Shown: piece by piece, positions 1 through 12,269 of the stretch
Layout: each line of letters opens with the position of its first letter
Numbering within the stretch: position 1 is the stretch's first letter
Assembly: GCA_014529385.2 (NCBI GenBank)
Contig: CM043942.1
Location: 105,946,141-106,010,140 of the forward strand
Direction of reading: 5' to 3'
Length of the DNA: 64,000 bases
Source: Adiantum capillus-veneris
Lineage: Eukaryota; Streptophyta; Polypodiopsida; Polypodiales; Pteridaceae
Notes under the pieces: generated by a model
Database searches by the model: none
Told to the model about the DNA's origin: nothing
What the model saw: the letters and a program-made list of their open reading frames with translations, nothing else
Made by a program: the position numbers and the translations under genes

Positions 1-1403
1 GCTAAAAAGACCCTAAGGTTCAGCCCATTAAGACTTCCAAAATGCTAAGGTTCCAAAATTCAAAGGTTGTGTCCAAAAGGTCAACCCTAGGGAAAATTGG
101 ATGCTTAGTGTGTGTACAAAAGTCTTCTTCAAAGCCTACAAAGGAGGGGGCGAGCCCATTTAGTAGGGGATGAGAGAGAAAGCCACACACACACACACAC
201 ACACTCAGGCTCCCTTTACACAAAGGGAATTAGGGACACATGTCAGCTCCCTAGGCCAGATGCCCACAAGGTGTGCCCAATTCCTATTGGAAGACCCTTG
301 AAGTGGACCAATGAGAATTAAGCTAGAGTAAATCTAGTTTAATTAATTTAAAAAACATTTAATAAAAAAAACCAATGAGAATTAAGTCTCCTAGAAGACT
401 ATTGGGCAGTCTCCCAAGGGGTCCAATGAGCATTCAGGAGCCCAATGGCTTGCCTGATTCCTATTGACCAGGAGGCAAAGGGGTCCAATGAGAGTTTAGT
501 TTAAATATTTAATTACCTAAAGCTCTCACAAAAGGGAAAAGGGGGACACATGTCAGAAGGCTATCACTTATGCTGCTTAACACCCATTGGCTTGACTTGG
601 GGAGGTCCAATGAGGCAAAATCCATACCAATTTAGCAGGAAGGGCTCGCCCAAGAGAGAGGGGGGGCTGATTTTTGCTTGGTATTGACACACACACACTC
701 ACATTTGACCATGTGTGAAGAAAGAATACTCTATCTCCTCCCAAGCTTTAATGGAGAGCTCATCACCTACTCCAAGCTTGTGAGATAGAAGCCTACATCA
801 ACACTCTCTTGGCATGTGGATGCAAATCCAACCAAGAGCCAAGCTTCAATGCATGCTCATCATCTCTACCAAGCTAATTACTAAGCTAAGCTATGCTAAT
901 ATGAGTGATTATGTGAGGAGATGTATATCTTTCTCGTAAGATAGTCCTTCTTCCTCTCAATCTACTCTCATACCCTGCTAGCTCTCACCATCTTCGAAGG
1001 TGTGTGAGGTCTTGGGTTTGAGAACGGGGATAATTCAAGTTGTGTTTGATTAAGTGTTTTTCTTAGTGCATGAAGCTTCCATCTTCATTGCACTAGCTAG
1101 TCTTGAAGGAACACAAAGAATTGTATTGTACAATGTCTCTCTTGATGGGAGAAACCATAATACAAAGCCTTTTGGAGGGGGGACCGGCTCCATGCAAATC
1201 CGGTCCTCAACTGTTGTCAATAGCTTAATTTCTCTCTCTTTTGAAAGTATTGTTGATGCTATCTAACTAGGTGTTATGCTTTTTGTTGCTCTCTCCACCC
1301 AAGCACTCTTGTAATTCTCATTAGGAATCTATTCTAATGAAATGCCCACTATGTTCATGCTAATTTCCGCTACACATAAGTTATTAGGCCATTGAATGTT
1401 ACA
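1..1403 (+). repeat. 5' LTR of element A (left part outside window)
   Basis: Bases 1-1403 align with 7319-8721 at a constant overall offset of 7318. By eye there are only about a dozen substitutions and a small change in a CA microsatellite (near 183-205), so the two LTRs are about 99% identical. The LTR ends in ACA at 1403. It contains a CA tract, several CCAATGAG-like repeats and no plausible protein. Short open frames inside it are repeated in the right LTR and are best read as chance. Confidence 0.95.
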
Positions 1404-1404
1404 T

Positions 1405-1416
1405 TGGTATCAAAGC
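1405..1416 (+). other. Primer-binding site of element A (initiator tRNA-Met type)
   Basis: TGGTATCAAAGC begins one base after the LTR end. It differs at one position from the common plant retrotransposon PBS TGGTATCAGAGC, which pairs with the 3' end of initiator tRNA-Met. Confidence 0.9.
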
Positions 1417-1820
1417 TCAAGGTTTCTCTTTTCTTGCTCAAGAAGGGAGGTCCTCAAGCTAGCTACAAATGGTTGGTATTGTTAATTGCCTGTGAGTAAG
1501 TAGAATAGGGATTTTTCAGCCTTGCAGTGCGCCTGCCTTTGTGCAGTTAACGGGGCATCACCGTCAAGAGCTATGGTCTTAATAGTGGAGTCCTACGGGG
1601 CTTGCCTACGGCTTAACCACTATTGAGCTATTAGAAGCTTGACAGGAGCCGGTGCTGTTTTGGTGTCGAAAGACCCTCTCTTCTATTCCTTGCAATTAAT
1701 GGTATTCGAGCCACGGGTACAGTAGCTTGAGTGCTTTTTCTAAAGGGGTAAAGAGGAGTAGCAACTAGGGCTTGAAGTGCCAAAGTACACCTAAAAAGTT
1801 TACACCTAAAAGTTATTAGA
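1417..1820 (+). other. Leader between PBS and gag of element A
   Basis: About 400 bases of untranslated leader without a supported reading frame. It probably carries packaging signals by analogy with related elements; no specific motif was recognised. Confidence 0.6.
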
Positions 1821-3307
1821 ATGGCTGACAATAGTAAAGAGAGTGAAATTAATGTTGATAACTTTGATTTTGCTCATGAGCAAGCTACTAATGATGCTTC
1901 AATGCTTGTTAACTATCTTGTTACTAGGCTTCAACAAGCCATGGGCAATCCATCTCTCCAAAGTGAAGTGCAACGGCAACTTCGTGCTCATGGGATTCTC
2001 CAAGCTCATCACCATGACGAGAGAACACCTAGGAAGCCTCCTTGTGAGACTACCAAAAGAGGTCTCTCTCCGATTCGAGAAGAAGAAGAAAATCCATATG
2101 AAGGGCTCAAGAATTTACTTCTTGACGATGCATCTCCTTCCCAAAGGAGAACTCAAGAGCCTCCACCGAAGGAACGAGAAAGAAGCGAGTCTCCCGCCAC
2201 CTCGGCGGAGATGGCTCCACGAAGACGGCGGGTTAAACGCTCTCCATCACCACCAAAGCGGAGAAGACCATCGTATTCTTCTCCTCACCACAATTCGAAG
2301 AGGGATGATAAAAAGCAAGAGAAGAAAAAGGCGAGAAAGAGGACACCCTCTTCTCCATCTTCTTCATCCTCTTCCTCTTATGAAAGCTATGGTGAAGACG
2401 ACAAAAATCAGGACAAGAAAAAGGCGAGAAAGAGGTCACCCTCTTCTCCACCTTCTTCAAATTCTTCACCTTCTGAAGAAAGTGATGGTGCAACTTTTGA
2501 ACCATCAAAAAGAAGAGGCCATAGGAAATCCTATGCCACATGGAAGAGGTCGTCCAAGCTGAAGAAATTCAAAGAGGGAGGGAAGAGCATCTCTTTCCTT
2601 ACCTATGACGGTACCTTTGGTGCCACGGACAAAGTCTTGGCCTTTATCCAGCAATTCGATGCGGCGTTTGGAGATGAGAGCTTCACGGAATCCTCTAAGC
2701 TACGGCATGTAGCTATGCACTTTCAAAAGTCCGCCAGACAATGGTGGTCTAGCCTACGAGCCAACGGTGAAGCTCCACAAACATGGAAAGCTTTAAGAGC
2801 TTCCATTATGAAGCAGTTTTTGGCCACCGATGCCAAAGACAAAGTACTCACCGAATGGCGAAGCTTAAAGCTCTCTCCCAATGAATCCATCCACAAATAT
2901 GTAGACAAGTTTTGGGACCTACAACTCAAAGCCACTGTCTTCAAAAAGTTGGATTTTGGAGAGCAAAAGCAACAATTTTGTGCGGGCTTAACCGAAGAAA
3001 TGGCGGAGTATGTCAACTCGCAAAGGCCACGTACCATATCGGCGGTAATACACCATACTATGGTGGCCTCTCGAATCAATTTCCAAACGGGGGCAAAAAG
3101 AAATAATAAGCCCCCGGAAAACAAGGGTTCCAATGAGCCTAAGGGGAAGGACAATGTCCAAAAGTCTCCTAAGGGCAACTCCAACAAAGCTAAAGAGAAG
3201 GGAGTTTACAAAGGTAAGAATAAACTCTCTCCTGAAGAGCTTGAGCGTTATCGTAAGGATAACCGTGTTTCAAGTGCGGCGAACAAGGGCATGCGTACCG
3301 CGCTTGT
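1821..3307 (+). pseudogene. Gag of element A with an SR-like N-terminal region, frameshifted at the zinc knuckle
   Basis: Gag forms the virus-like particle and packages element RNA. The frame opens at ATG 1821. Residues about 130-240 are rich in Arg, Ser and Lys, with RRRVKRSPSPPKRRR and two copies of a KKKARKR(T/S)PSSP unit. A retrotransposon gag domain spans residues about 265-400 and includes RQWWSSL. A CCHC zinc knuckle, CFKCGEQGHAYRAC, lies at 3266-3307 but in a different frame, so one base appears to be missing just before 3266. The Arg/Ser-rich region is unusual for a plant gag. Calling the gag domain is secure; a function for the SR-like part is inference. Confidence 0.9.
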
Positions 3308-3399
3308 CCCCAAAAGAACAACCGCCAAGATCCTCCTAGAGCTTCTTTGGTTGAAATCCAAGAGGAGGAGAATTCACCAAACTCACCACAAAGGATCTC

Positions 3400-3750
3400 C
3401 TCTATGCCATGCTTGGGGAAAGGTAAGAGAACATGATGCTTTTATTCTCTTTGACCCTGGTTCTACTCACAATTTTATATCTATGGAGTTAGCCACCAAG
3501 CTAGGCATACAATCCTACGAGATGGGAGATGTCCTACCCGCAGACAGTGCCTTCAAGGGCAAGAAGCTTCAGTCACTCCCTTAATCGGGAAATTGAGGCT
3601 TCATGTCCAAGGCTATGTGGACAAAGAGGACTTCTTTATCTCTCCTCTCAAGCATGAGGATGTAATCCTAGGGGCACCATGGTTTGACCGCTGGCTGCCG
3701 ATGTTAAATTTCCTGAAAGGAGAATCTCCTTTAAGTTCAGGGAAAAAGAC
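3400..3750 (+). pseudogene. Aspartic protease region of element A, frameshifted
   Basis: Retropepsin-like domain that would cut the polyprotein. The active-site region reads FDPGSTHNFIS near 3450-3482, where DSG or DTG is the general rule. DPG also occurs in plant Ty3/gypsy elements, so it is not by itself a defect. A second conserved block, ILGAPWF, lies near 3667-3687 in another frame. Frame changes fall near 3400-3420, 3570 and 3690. Confidence 0.8.
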
Positions 3751-5270
3751 ATGTATATAGATGCTAAGGAAATGGGTAACACCATCCCCATTGTACATAC
3801 ACCAGCTTTCAACAAGTCAATAAAGAGCTCTATTTCCGTGTACATGATTTTTGTTAAAGATTCTCAAAATGAACCTAATGCTTTAGCAAAAGAAAATAAA
3901 AGCAACCAAAAGGAATTAGAGTTATCCAATTTTCTCAAGGGGTTTCAAGATGTTTTTATTGACGACATCCCTTGTGAGCTACCTCCTAAACGAGGTAATG
4001 ATGACCATGCAATTGAACTTCTTCCAGGAAGTTCACCGCCTAACAAACCTCCTTATAGAGTTTCTCAAGCTCAACAAGAGGAGATTATGCGGCAAGTGCA
4101 TGAGTTAGTTGAGAAGGGCATGGTTAGGCCTAGCTCATCTCCATTTTGCTCACCTGTGCTATTAGTGCAAAAGAAAGACGGCACATATCGTATGTGTGTC
4201 GACTATAGAGCACTAAATAGGATCACTATCAAGAATAGGTTTTCCCGTTCCACGGGTAGAAGACCTATTTGATAAGCTACAAGGATCGACCTACTTCAGT
4301 AGGATTGACCTAAAAAGTGGCTATCATCAAATAAGGATAGTTGATCAAGACATTGTAAAGACCGCATTTCGTACTACATTTGGTCTTTACGAATACATTG
4401 TCATGCCTTTTGGCTTGACCAATGCACCAGCCACATTCAACCGCTTGATGGAGAAGCTGTTCAGGCCTCATCGAACCTTCACTGGAGTGTTCTTTGATGA
4501 TATTATCATCTACTCTAATTCATTGGAGGAACACAAGCAACACCTCCAGGTAATATTTCAAGTTTTAAGAGAGAATAAACTTTATGTTAATCGAAAGAAA
4601 AGTGAATTTTCTTGCAAGAGATTCAGTATTTAGGTCACATTATCTCTCAAGATGGCATCCAAATGGATCCATCCAAGTTAGAGGTAATAAAAGGATGGCC
4701 TAAACCAAGGAATCTTCATGAACTAAGAAGCTTTATAGGTATGTGTGCATACTATAGACGCTTCATAGAAAAGTTCTCACAAATTGCGGGACCATTACAT
4801 GACCTAACAAAGAAAAGCGTTAGGTATACATGGTCTGCTAAGGAGAACAATGCTTTCGAAAAGCTTAAAGAAAAGCTTATCTCTCAACCTGTGCTTACAC
4901 TACCGGATCTCTCAAAACCATTTGAGGTCCAATGTGATGCTTGTGGTGATTGCCTTGGAGCTGTTTTGCTCCAAGAAGGGCACGCCATAGGCTATGAGAG
5001 TCGAAGGCTCGACCCTGTTGAGCAAGCTCTAGGCATATACGAAAAGGAACTCCTTGCAGTTCTACATGCCTTAGACTCATGGAAGCACTATTTATTGGGG
5101 ACTCCTTTCATTCTGCGAACGGATCACCAAAGTCTTAAGTACTTCATGACGCAGACCAAGCTCTCCGACAAACAAATGAGGTGGGCAAATTTCCTTTCGC
5201 AATTTCATTTTCATATTGCTCACATTGCTGGCAAGCATAATCAAGTAGCCGATGCACTCTCAAGACGGCC
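3751..5270 (+). pseudogene. Reverse transcriptase and RNase H of element A, frameshifted
   Basis: RT copies element RNA into DNA and RNase H removes the RNA strand. Visible RT blocks in order: [20 protein letters not shown] near 4168-4230, FSRIDLKSGYHQI near 4290-4330, MPFGLTNAPATFN near 4403-4440, and catalytic FFDDIIIY near 4490-4513. RNase H keeps acidic residues in CDACGDCLGAVLL, YEKELLAVLHAL, RTDHQSLKYF and NQVADALSR (about 4925-5265). Single-base frame changes occur near 4240 (an extra T before CCC) and 4607 (a missing T). The catalytic residues survive; only the frame is broken. Confidence 0.93.
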
Positions 5271-5329
5271 GAGAGTGAATGCGGTTTCCATAGCAACTCA
5301 CAATGATCTATCTTCAATGATAGATGAGT

Positions 5330-6596
5330 ATGCTATTGATCCCGATTTTAGAGATGTGATTTCAGCCCTTGCATTAGGGAAGAAAGAAGAACCATTTACT
5401 TTACAAGATGGTTATCTTCTCTATGGCAATAGACTATGCGTTACTAACTCACTACGTGAGAAAGTAATGTATGAATCTCATGCTCCACCTTATGCGGGGC
5501 ATAGAGGGATTCAGTCTACCTTAAAGGGAATTGAAACATATTTCTATTGGCCTACCATGAAAGTGAACATACAAGAGTATGTTTCCAAATGTGTGGTATG
5601 CCAAAAGACAAAATTTGATAGAGGGAAGCAACTTGGATTGCTTCAACCCTTGCCAATCCCTAATTCACCATGGGAGAGCATATCCATGGATTTTATCTTT
5701 GGATTGCCTAAGTCTATCCATGGGAATACGGGAATATGGACGATAGTAGACAGGTTCAGTAAACAAGCTCATTTTATACCTGTCAAAAAGACTATCAAAG
5801 CCCATCAAATGGCAACCCTCTTCATTTCACAAATTTTCAAGTACCATGGCTTGCCAATGTCCATAGTGTCGGATAGAGATCCTAGAATGACCAGTAATTT
5901 CTGGAAGGGTCTCTTTGAGAATTTAGGACAAGGCTAAACTTCTCTTCGGCCTATCATCCACAAACGGATGGCCAAAGTGAAATAGCTAACCTAACAATTC
6001 TCGATCTACTAAAAGCCTATGTAACGGAAGTAGATCAAAGATCCCAATGGGAGAAGTACTTACCCTTAGTGGAGTATGCTTACAATAACAATGTACATAC
6101 TTCCACGGGAAAAGCACCTTTCGAGGTAATTGAGGGAAGATCAAAAGGTCCCTTGCTACTTAAGGTACATGGGAAGATCTTCGCTGCAGATGAGTATAGC
6201 CGAGACCTACAAGAATCTTTTCAAAAGATTAAGGATGCTATCTCTATCTCACAGCAAAGGCAAAAGGCTGCTGCTGACAAGCACAGAAGAGCCCAAGCCT
6301 TTAAAGAAAATGATTGGGTCTTGTTAAAGTTTCCCAAGGCTCGATTGAGGCACACGACGGGCAAGAATCCTACGGGCCACCAAAAGTACTATGCTAAACT
6401 AGCAAAAAGGTACTATGGTCCCTTCCAGATTCTTAGGCCAATCAATGACATGGCCTATCAACTTAAGTTGCCCAATCATTGGCTCATACACAATGCTTTT
6501 CATGTGAGCCTATTAAAGCCTTACAAAGGAGAGCCACCTCAAGAACCAACTATTGAAGACCCACCAGAGATCGAGGACCAAGAGGAGGTGTTGTAG
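5330..6596 (+). pseudogene. Integrase of element A, one frameshift
   Basis: Integrase inserts the cDNA into the host chromosome. The HHCC zinc finger is visible as HAPPYAGHRG followed by CVVCQKTK (about 5480-5610). The DDE core has ISMDFIFGLP, VSDRDPRM and GQSEIAN. One base is missing near 5930, after which the frame continues through the C-terminal region (YGPFQILR, NAFHVSLLKPYKG) to 6596. All three acidic catalytic residues are present across the two frames. Confidence 0.92.
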
Positions 6597-6767
6597 CCCG
6601 AGTCCATTCTCCGACATGAAGACAAGGTATTAAGAGGCGGTAAGACTATCCGACGATATCTTATTAAATTTAAGAATTATCCTTTTGAAGATGCTAGATG
6701 GATGCAAGGCATACAATTAAAGGATAACCTAAACCTTGTCAATGCTTACAATGCTTCCCAAGAGTAA
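6597..6767 (+). pseudogene. Chromodomain at the integrase C terminus of element A, after an in-frame TAG
   Basis: The integrase frame meets TAG at 6594-6596, and the same frame then reads PESILRHEDKVLRGGKTIRR and YLIKFKNYPFEDARWM before a TAA at 6765-6767. This matches the chromodomain of chromoviral integrases, which steers insertion to marked chromatin. The TAG probably replaced a Gln codon (CAG), since QPE precedes this domain in related elements. As written, translation would stop before the chromodomain. Confidence 0.85.
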
Positions 6768-7110
6768 GCAAATGTACAAAATGTTAAAAATGAACAAAGT
6801 TTTTGTCTTATAAGACTCTCTTTTTCTTTATTTGTGCACAAAAATGAAGTAGTATGCATGCCTAGATCAAGTTTGTGGAGACGACGTCTCCCAAACACCA
6901 AGTAGAGCTTGTCACTCTACTATGGAAGACTGATAGGACTGATGTGCAGACATGCTTGCGGCAGCCTCAGGCTCTCAAGCGCCAAATGGACTAGTCATCC
7001 ATTATGGAATGATGTCGTAGGGTAACATAGCGATCCTCTACCCGCTAAGAAAAGGACTCATGAACATGCTTTATCTTCTCTACACCATAGTCGAGGACGA
7101 CTATGATTTC

Positions 7111-7123
7111 AAGAGAGAGGTAA
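7111..7123 (+). other. Polypurine tract of element A
   Basis: AAGAGAGAGGTAA lies directly before the right LTR start TGTCATAATAATC at 7124. This is the expected place for the plus-strand DNA primer. Confidence 0.8.
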
Positions 7124-8721
7124 TGTCATAATAATCAATATCTAATTCTCCTAAATGATTTTCTCATATTAAACTGATCATTTAACGTGGGGAAGGCCAG
7201 GGGAGAAAAAGCTAGAATATTGGTTAAGCTAGCAGACCGGCCAAAGTAGGGATCCAAAGGAGGGAAAATAGGGATCCAAAGGGGGGGCCATCTGCAAAAG
7301 AGCCATGTGCAACAATGGGCTAAAAAGACCCTAAGGTTCAACCCATTAAGACTTCCAAAATGCTAAGGTTCCAAAATTCAAAGGTTGTGTCCAAAAGGTC
7401 AACCCTAGGGAAAATTGGATGCTTAGTGTGTGTACAAAAGTCTTCTTCAAAGCCTACAAAGGAGGGGGCGAGCCCATTTAGTAGGGGATGAGAGAGAAAG
7501 CCACACACACACACACACACACACAGGCTCCCTTTACACAAAGGGAATTAGGGACACATGTCAGCTCCCTAGGCCAGATGCCCACAAGGTGTGCCCAATT
7601 CCTATTGGAAGACCCTTGAAGTGGACCAATGAGAATTAAGCTAGAGTAAATCTAGTTTAATTAATTTAAAAAACATTTAATAAAAAAAACCAATGAGAAT
7701 TAAGTCTCCTAGAAGACTATTGGGCAGTCTCCCAAGGGGTCCAATGAGCATTCACGAGCCCAATGGCTTGCCTGATTCCTATTGACCAGGAGGCAAAGGG
7801 GTCCAATGAGAGTTTAGTTTAATTATTTAATTACCTAAAGATCTCACAAAAGGGGAAAGGGGGACACATGTCAGAAGGCTATCACTTATGCTGCTTAACA
7901 CCCATTGGCTTGACTTGGGGAGGTCCAATGAGGCAAAATCCATACCAATTTAGCAGGAAGGGCTCGCCCAAGAGAGAGGGGGGGCTGATTTTTGCTTGGT
8001 ATTGACACACACACACTCACATTTGACCATGTGTGAAGAAAGAATACTCTATCTCCTCCCAAGCTTTAATGGAGAGCTCATCACCTACTCCAAGCTTGTG
8101 AGATAGAAGCCTACATCAACACTCTCTTGGCATGTGGATGCAAATCCAACCAAGAGCCAAGCTTCAATGCATGCTCATCATCTCTACCAAGCTAATTACT
8201 AAGCTAAGCTATGCTAATATGAGTGATTATGTGAGGAGATGTACATCTTTCGCGTAAGATAGTCCTTCTTCCTCTCAATCTACTCTCATACCCTGCTAGC
8301 TCTCACCATCTTCGAAGGTGTGTGAGGTCTTGGGTCTGAGAACGGGGATAATTCAAGTTGTGTTTGATTAAGTGTTTTTCTTAGTGCATGACGCTTCCAT
8401 CTTCATTGCACTAGCTAGTCTTGAAGGAACACAAAGAATTGTATTGTACAATGTCTCTCTTGATGGGAGAAACCATAATACAAAGCCTTTTGGAGGAGGG
8501 ACCGGCTCCATGCAAATCCGGTCCTCAACTGTTGTCAATAGCTTAATTTCTCTCTCTTTTGAAAGTATTGTCGATGCTATCTAACTAGGTGTTATGCTTT
8601 TTGTTGCTCTCTCCACCCAAGCACTCTTGTAATTCTCATTAGGAATCTATTCTAATGAAATGCCCACTATGTTCATGCTAATTTCCACTACACATAAGTT
8701 ATTAGGCCATTGAATGTTACA
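7124..8721 (+). repeat. 3' LTR of element A, complete (1598 bp)
   Basis: Begins TG at 7124 and ends ACA at 8721. It carries the same CA tract (about 7502-7525) and spacing as the left LTR. The flank to the right reads TTACA then a C tract, so the target duplication may be TTACA; the left flank is outside the window and cannot confirm it. Confidence 0.93.
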
Positions 8722-8727
8722 TTACAC

Positions 8728-8728
<1 letters not shown>

Positions 8729-8758
<30 letters not shown>
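8729..8758. repeat. Poly-C tract (30 C) at the former PPT of element B
   Basis: Thirty C in a row. In the related element D the same place, between the LTR and the chromodomain end, holds about nine C (54566-54574), which is the complement of a G-rich polypurine tract. The tract here is probably an expanded PPT. Confidence 0.75.
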
Positions 8759-8946
8759 TTCCCTTCTTGGAGAAGCATTTTCGTCCTCAAAGACAAAAGT
8801 GATGATATCCTCATAAGAACACTGACGTTTTCCACAGTGGCACCCTTCATGGATCCAGTTGTCCATTTGAACAAAACACGGTTCAGAGGAGGTTGAGTGA
8901 AATCAAGAAGAACATCTTGATTTTTCACATTGTTGTCCATTTGCAA
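8759..8946 (-). pseudogene. C-terminal chromodomain remnant of element B
   Basis: The minus-strand reading contains RVLFKWTTGSMKGATVENVS and ends LRTKMLLQEGKGG. It follows the pattern of chromodomain tails in plant chromoviruses (V-KW, then an A-TWE-like block, then D-K---QEG). Element D carries the homologous TWENVPALKKHFPTF at 54585-54640. It is too short to function alone. Confidence 0.7.
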
Positions 8947-9820
8947 CCATTTTGGGTAACTAGCCTATATCCAACATAATGTGTCAAGTCTATTTATAAC
9001 TCACTAGAGTATGCTAAACGAGTTACCACAACTAAGAGGTGTCTAAAAGAATACCACTTCTCGCTTTCCACGAAAGTAACATGCTGACATAACTCATTAG
9101 CAAAGATGAAGTCCTCAACTTGTTATCATTCTTCATCAGTAAACAATCCTGCCATACTGTTTCGAGGTTGAGAACCTAGCTTAAATATAAAGAGACTATA
9201 CTTAAGTCGCAACATGCTTTGCTTCATGGTAAGCAAACTCCAACTAGAGAGATAACCTTTCTAATTGGATTGCTTGGTGCTAACGTTCGCTCTTGGCATA
9301 TCCTTAGCACAAGATTAACACTTGTAATCTGCCTATCCTCTGTGGATGATTGGCAGTACTAAGATGTGTTTCCCCATCGTTTATAGGAAGTCCTCCATAT
9401 TGGCTAGTACACATGGATCACACTATTATGGATACGGGATATGTATATTTATTACTCAAGTGCTCATTAGGAGCTATGGTCATTTGTGTCATCCGGCCAA
9501 TGTGTATTCATTTTTTAGCATTGAAGAATCTATAAAACAAATACGTGCAAGAGGAAAATGCTCACTCTTGCATAGGGAGAGATTGCACCCAATGTAGGCT
9601 TCATTCTTCTCTCCTCTCCTCGCTTCTCTCTCGACGTGTCGGCGTAGCACTCCGCTCTAGGAGGTGAGGCCTGCACGTGCTCTATCTCGCTCTATATCTC
9701 TCTGTTTACGTACAGCTTGGACTATGCGTTGTGCCATTCGTCAGGTATGGAGATTTAATCGTTTATGGCTTGCAGCATGTTATTCTGGTATTTTGCAAGG
9801 CCACCTCCCTCCATCTGCAA
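8947..9820. other. Unassigned sequence within element B
   Basis: No convincing coding region. The right part, up to about 9820, may be an LTR because it ends just before a candidate primer-binding site at 9824. Short open frames here show no family motif. Confidence 0.4.
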
Positions 9821-9823
9821 TAG

Positions 9824-9839
9824 TAGTATCAGAGCCAGG
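9824..9839 (+). other. Candidate primer-binding site of a lost LTR element
   Basis: TAGTATCAGAGCCAGG differs at one position from the PBS TGGTATCAGAGCCAGG common in plant Ty1/copia elements. No gag follows within the next kilobase, so only the PBS and perhaps an LTR to its left remain. Confidence 0.5.
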
Positions 9840-11199
<1,360 letters not shown>

Positions 11200-11200
<1 letters not shown>

Positions 11201-12269
11201 GTAAACCATTCTATACTTTCATGGTCAAACATTATTTCAAATTGAGCACCATATAAATAATGTTGTCACATTTTTAGAGTGGACACTATTGCATGGATCT
11301 CTTGCTCTTTAGCAAAATGTTCTGCTATGTAGAATGGAGTTTCTTGCTTTCAAAGGCAATGGGTCTATTTTCTTGGAGAAGAACTATCCCAATAGCTTGA
11401 TTGATAGCAGCTACAGCAACCTTAAGTGCATCGAAACTTTCCTATTGAGCTTCTCCCCAATGAAATGCTGTATCCTTAGCTTTCAATTAGTCAATCATAG
11501 GAACAACAATTTGGGCATAGTATTTAACGAACCTTCGATAAAACTCGTGAAGCCCAAGAAAATTTGTAGCTCTTTCATTTTCTTTTTTGGAGAAGGCCAA
11601 TTGTGAATGGCATCCACTTTGGACTGATCCATATGTATTTCGGCAGTAGAGATTGCATGCCTAAATAGTGAATTTCTTCTTTTAAGAAATCACACTTGAT
11701 TTCCTTAGCATGTAATTCGTGTTTCCAGAACAAATTTTATATTTGCCACAAAAGGTGTAAGTGCTCTACTTCAGATGCACTACATACTAAAATGTCATCA
11801 AGAAAAACAATGATAAACTTGCCCGGATATGGTTTCAAAACATTGTCCATGAGTGTCATGAATATAGATGGCACATTGGTTAAGCAAAAATGAATAACCA
11901 AAAACTCATAATGTCCAAACCTTGTTTGAAAAGTAGTTTTAGGTATAGAAGCAATCCAAATGGGCACTTAGTGATATCCTAACTGCAAATTTATATTGCT
12001 AAAAGTACGTGCATGGGGTGTGGATCTCTCAAGGTGTGTATATGCTCATTTGTGTGCGATATAAGATGTGTGTTTTGAAAACCGTGTCATTTTAGAGGTG
12101 ATTGAGTGGATTGGGGTGTTGTAATTATTCTCGGCTATAGGGAGGCAACTTGTGCATGTTTCTAGGTGTGCTTGCATTCCCCCTCTCCATCATGGTAATA
12201 GATATTATATTCTTAATGGTAATTGTATTCAAATCGTGGTAATCAACAAACATTGCGCATACTACCGTC
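11200..12269 (-). pseudogene. RNase H and RT remnant of element B
   Basis: The minus strand reads RT block FLDDILV near 11800 (the YVDD-equivalent catalytic motif) and the start of RNase H near 11200-11400. The DNA aligns by eye with 55760-56570 of element D. Many stops and frame breaks are present. About 12000-12180 has no counterpart in D. The part at 12180-12269 encodes VDYHDLNTITIKN and is continued beyond the solo LTR at 12962. Confidence 0.8.
12265..12269. repeat. Target-site duplication CCGTC, left copy
   Basis: CCGTC directly before TG at 12270. The identical pentamer follows the LTR at 12962-12966. Both copies lie within the DG codons of the interrupted RT. Confidence 0.85.

Larger units (their letters stand above)
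1..8721 (+). mobile_element. Element A: near-complete Ty3/gypsy chromovirus with two LTRs
   Basis: LTR retrotransposon carrying gag, protease, reverse transcriptase, RNase H, integrase and a C-terminal chromodomain in that order. This order and the chromodomain define chromoviruses of the Ty3/gypsy superfamily. Its left LTR is cut by the window edge: aligned to the right LTR, 195 bases are missing. A primer-binding site follows the left LTR and a purine-rich tract precedes the right LTR. The reading frame is broken by about seven frameshifts and one stop, so this copy is not autonomous as written. It sits against the 3' end of a minus-strand chromovirus (element B) and probably inserted there. 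Confidence 0.95.

Noticed and set aside
112-321. Matching open frames in both LTRs of element A (112-321 and 7430-7639; 1054-1266 and 8372-8584)
   Set aside because: They are repeated only because the LTRs are duplicates; no motif and no initiation context supports a protein.
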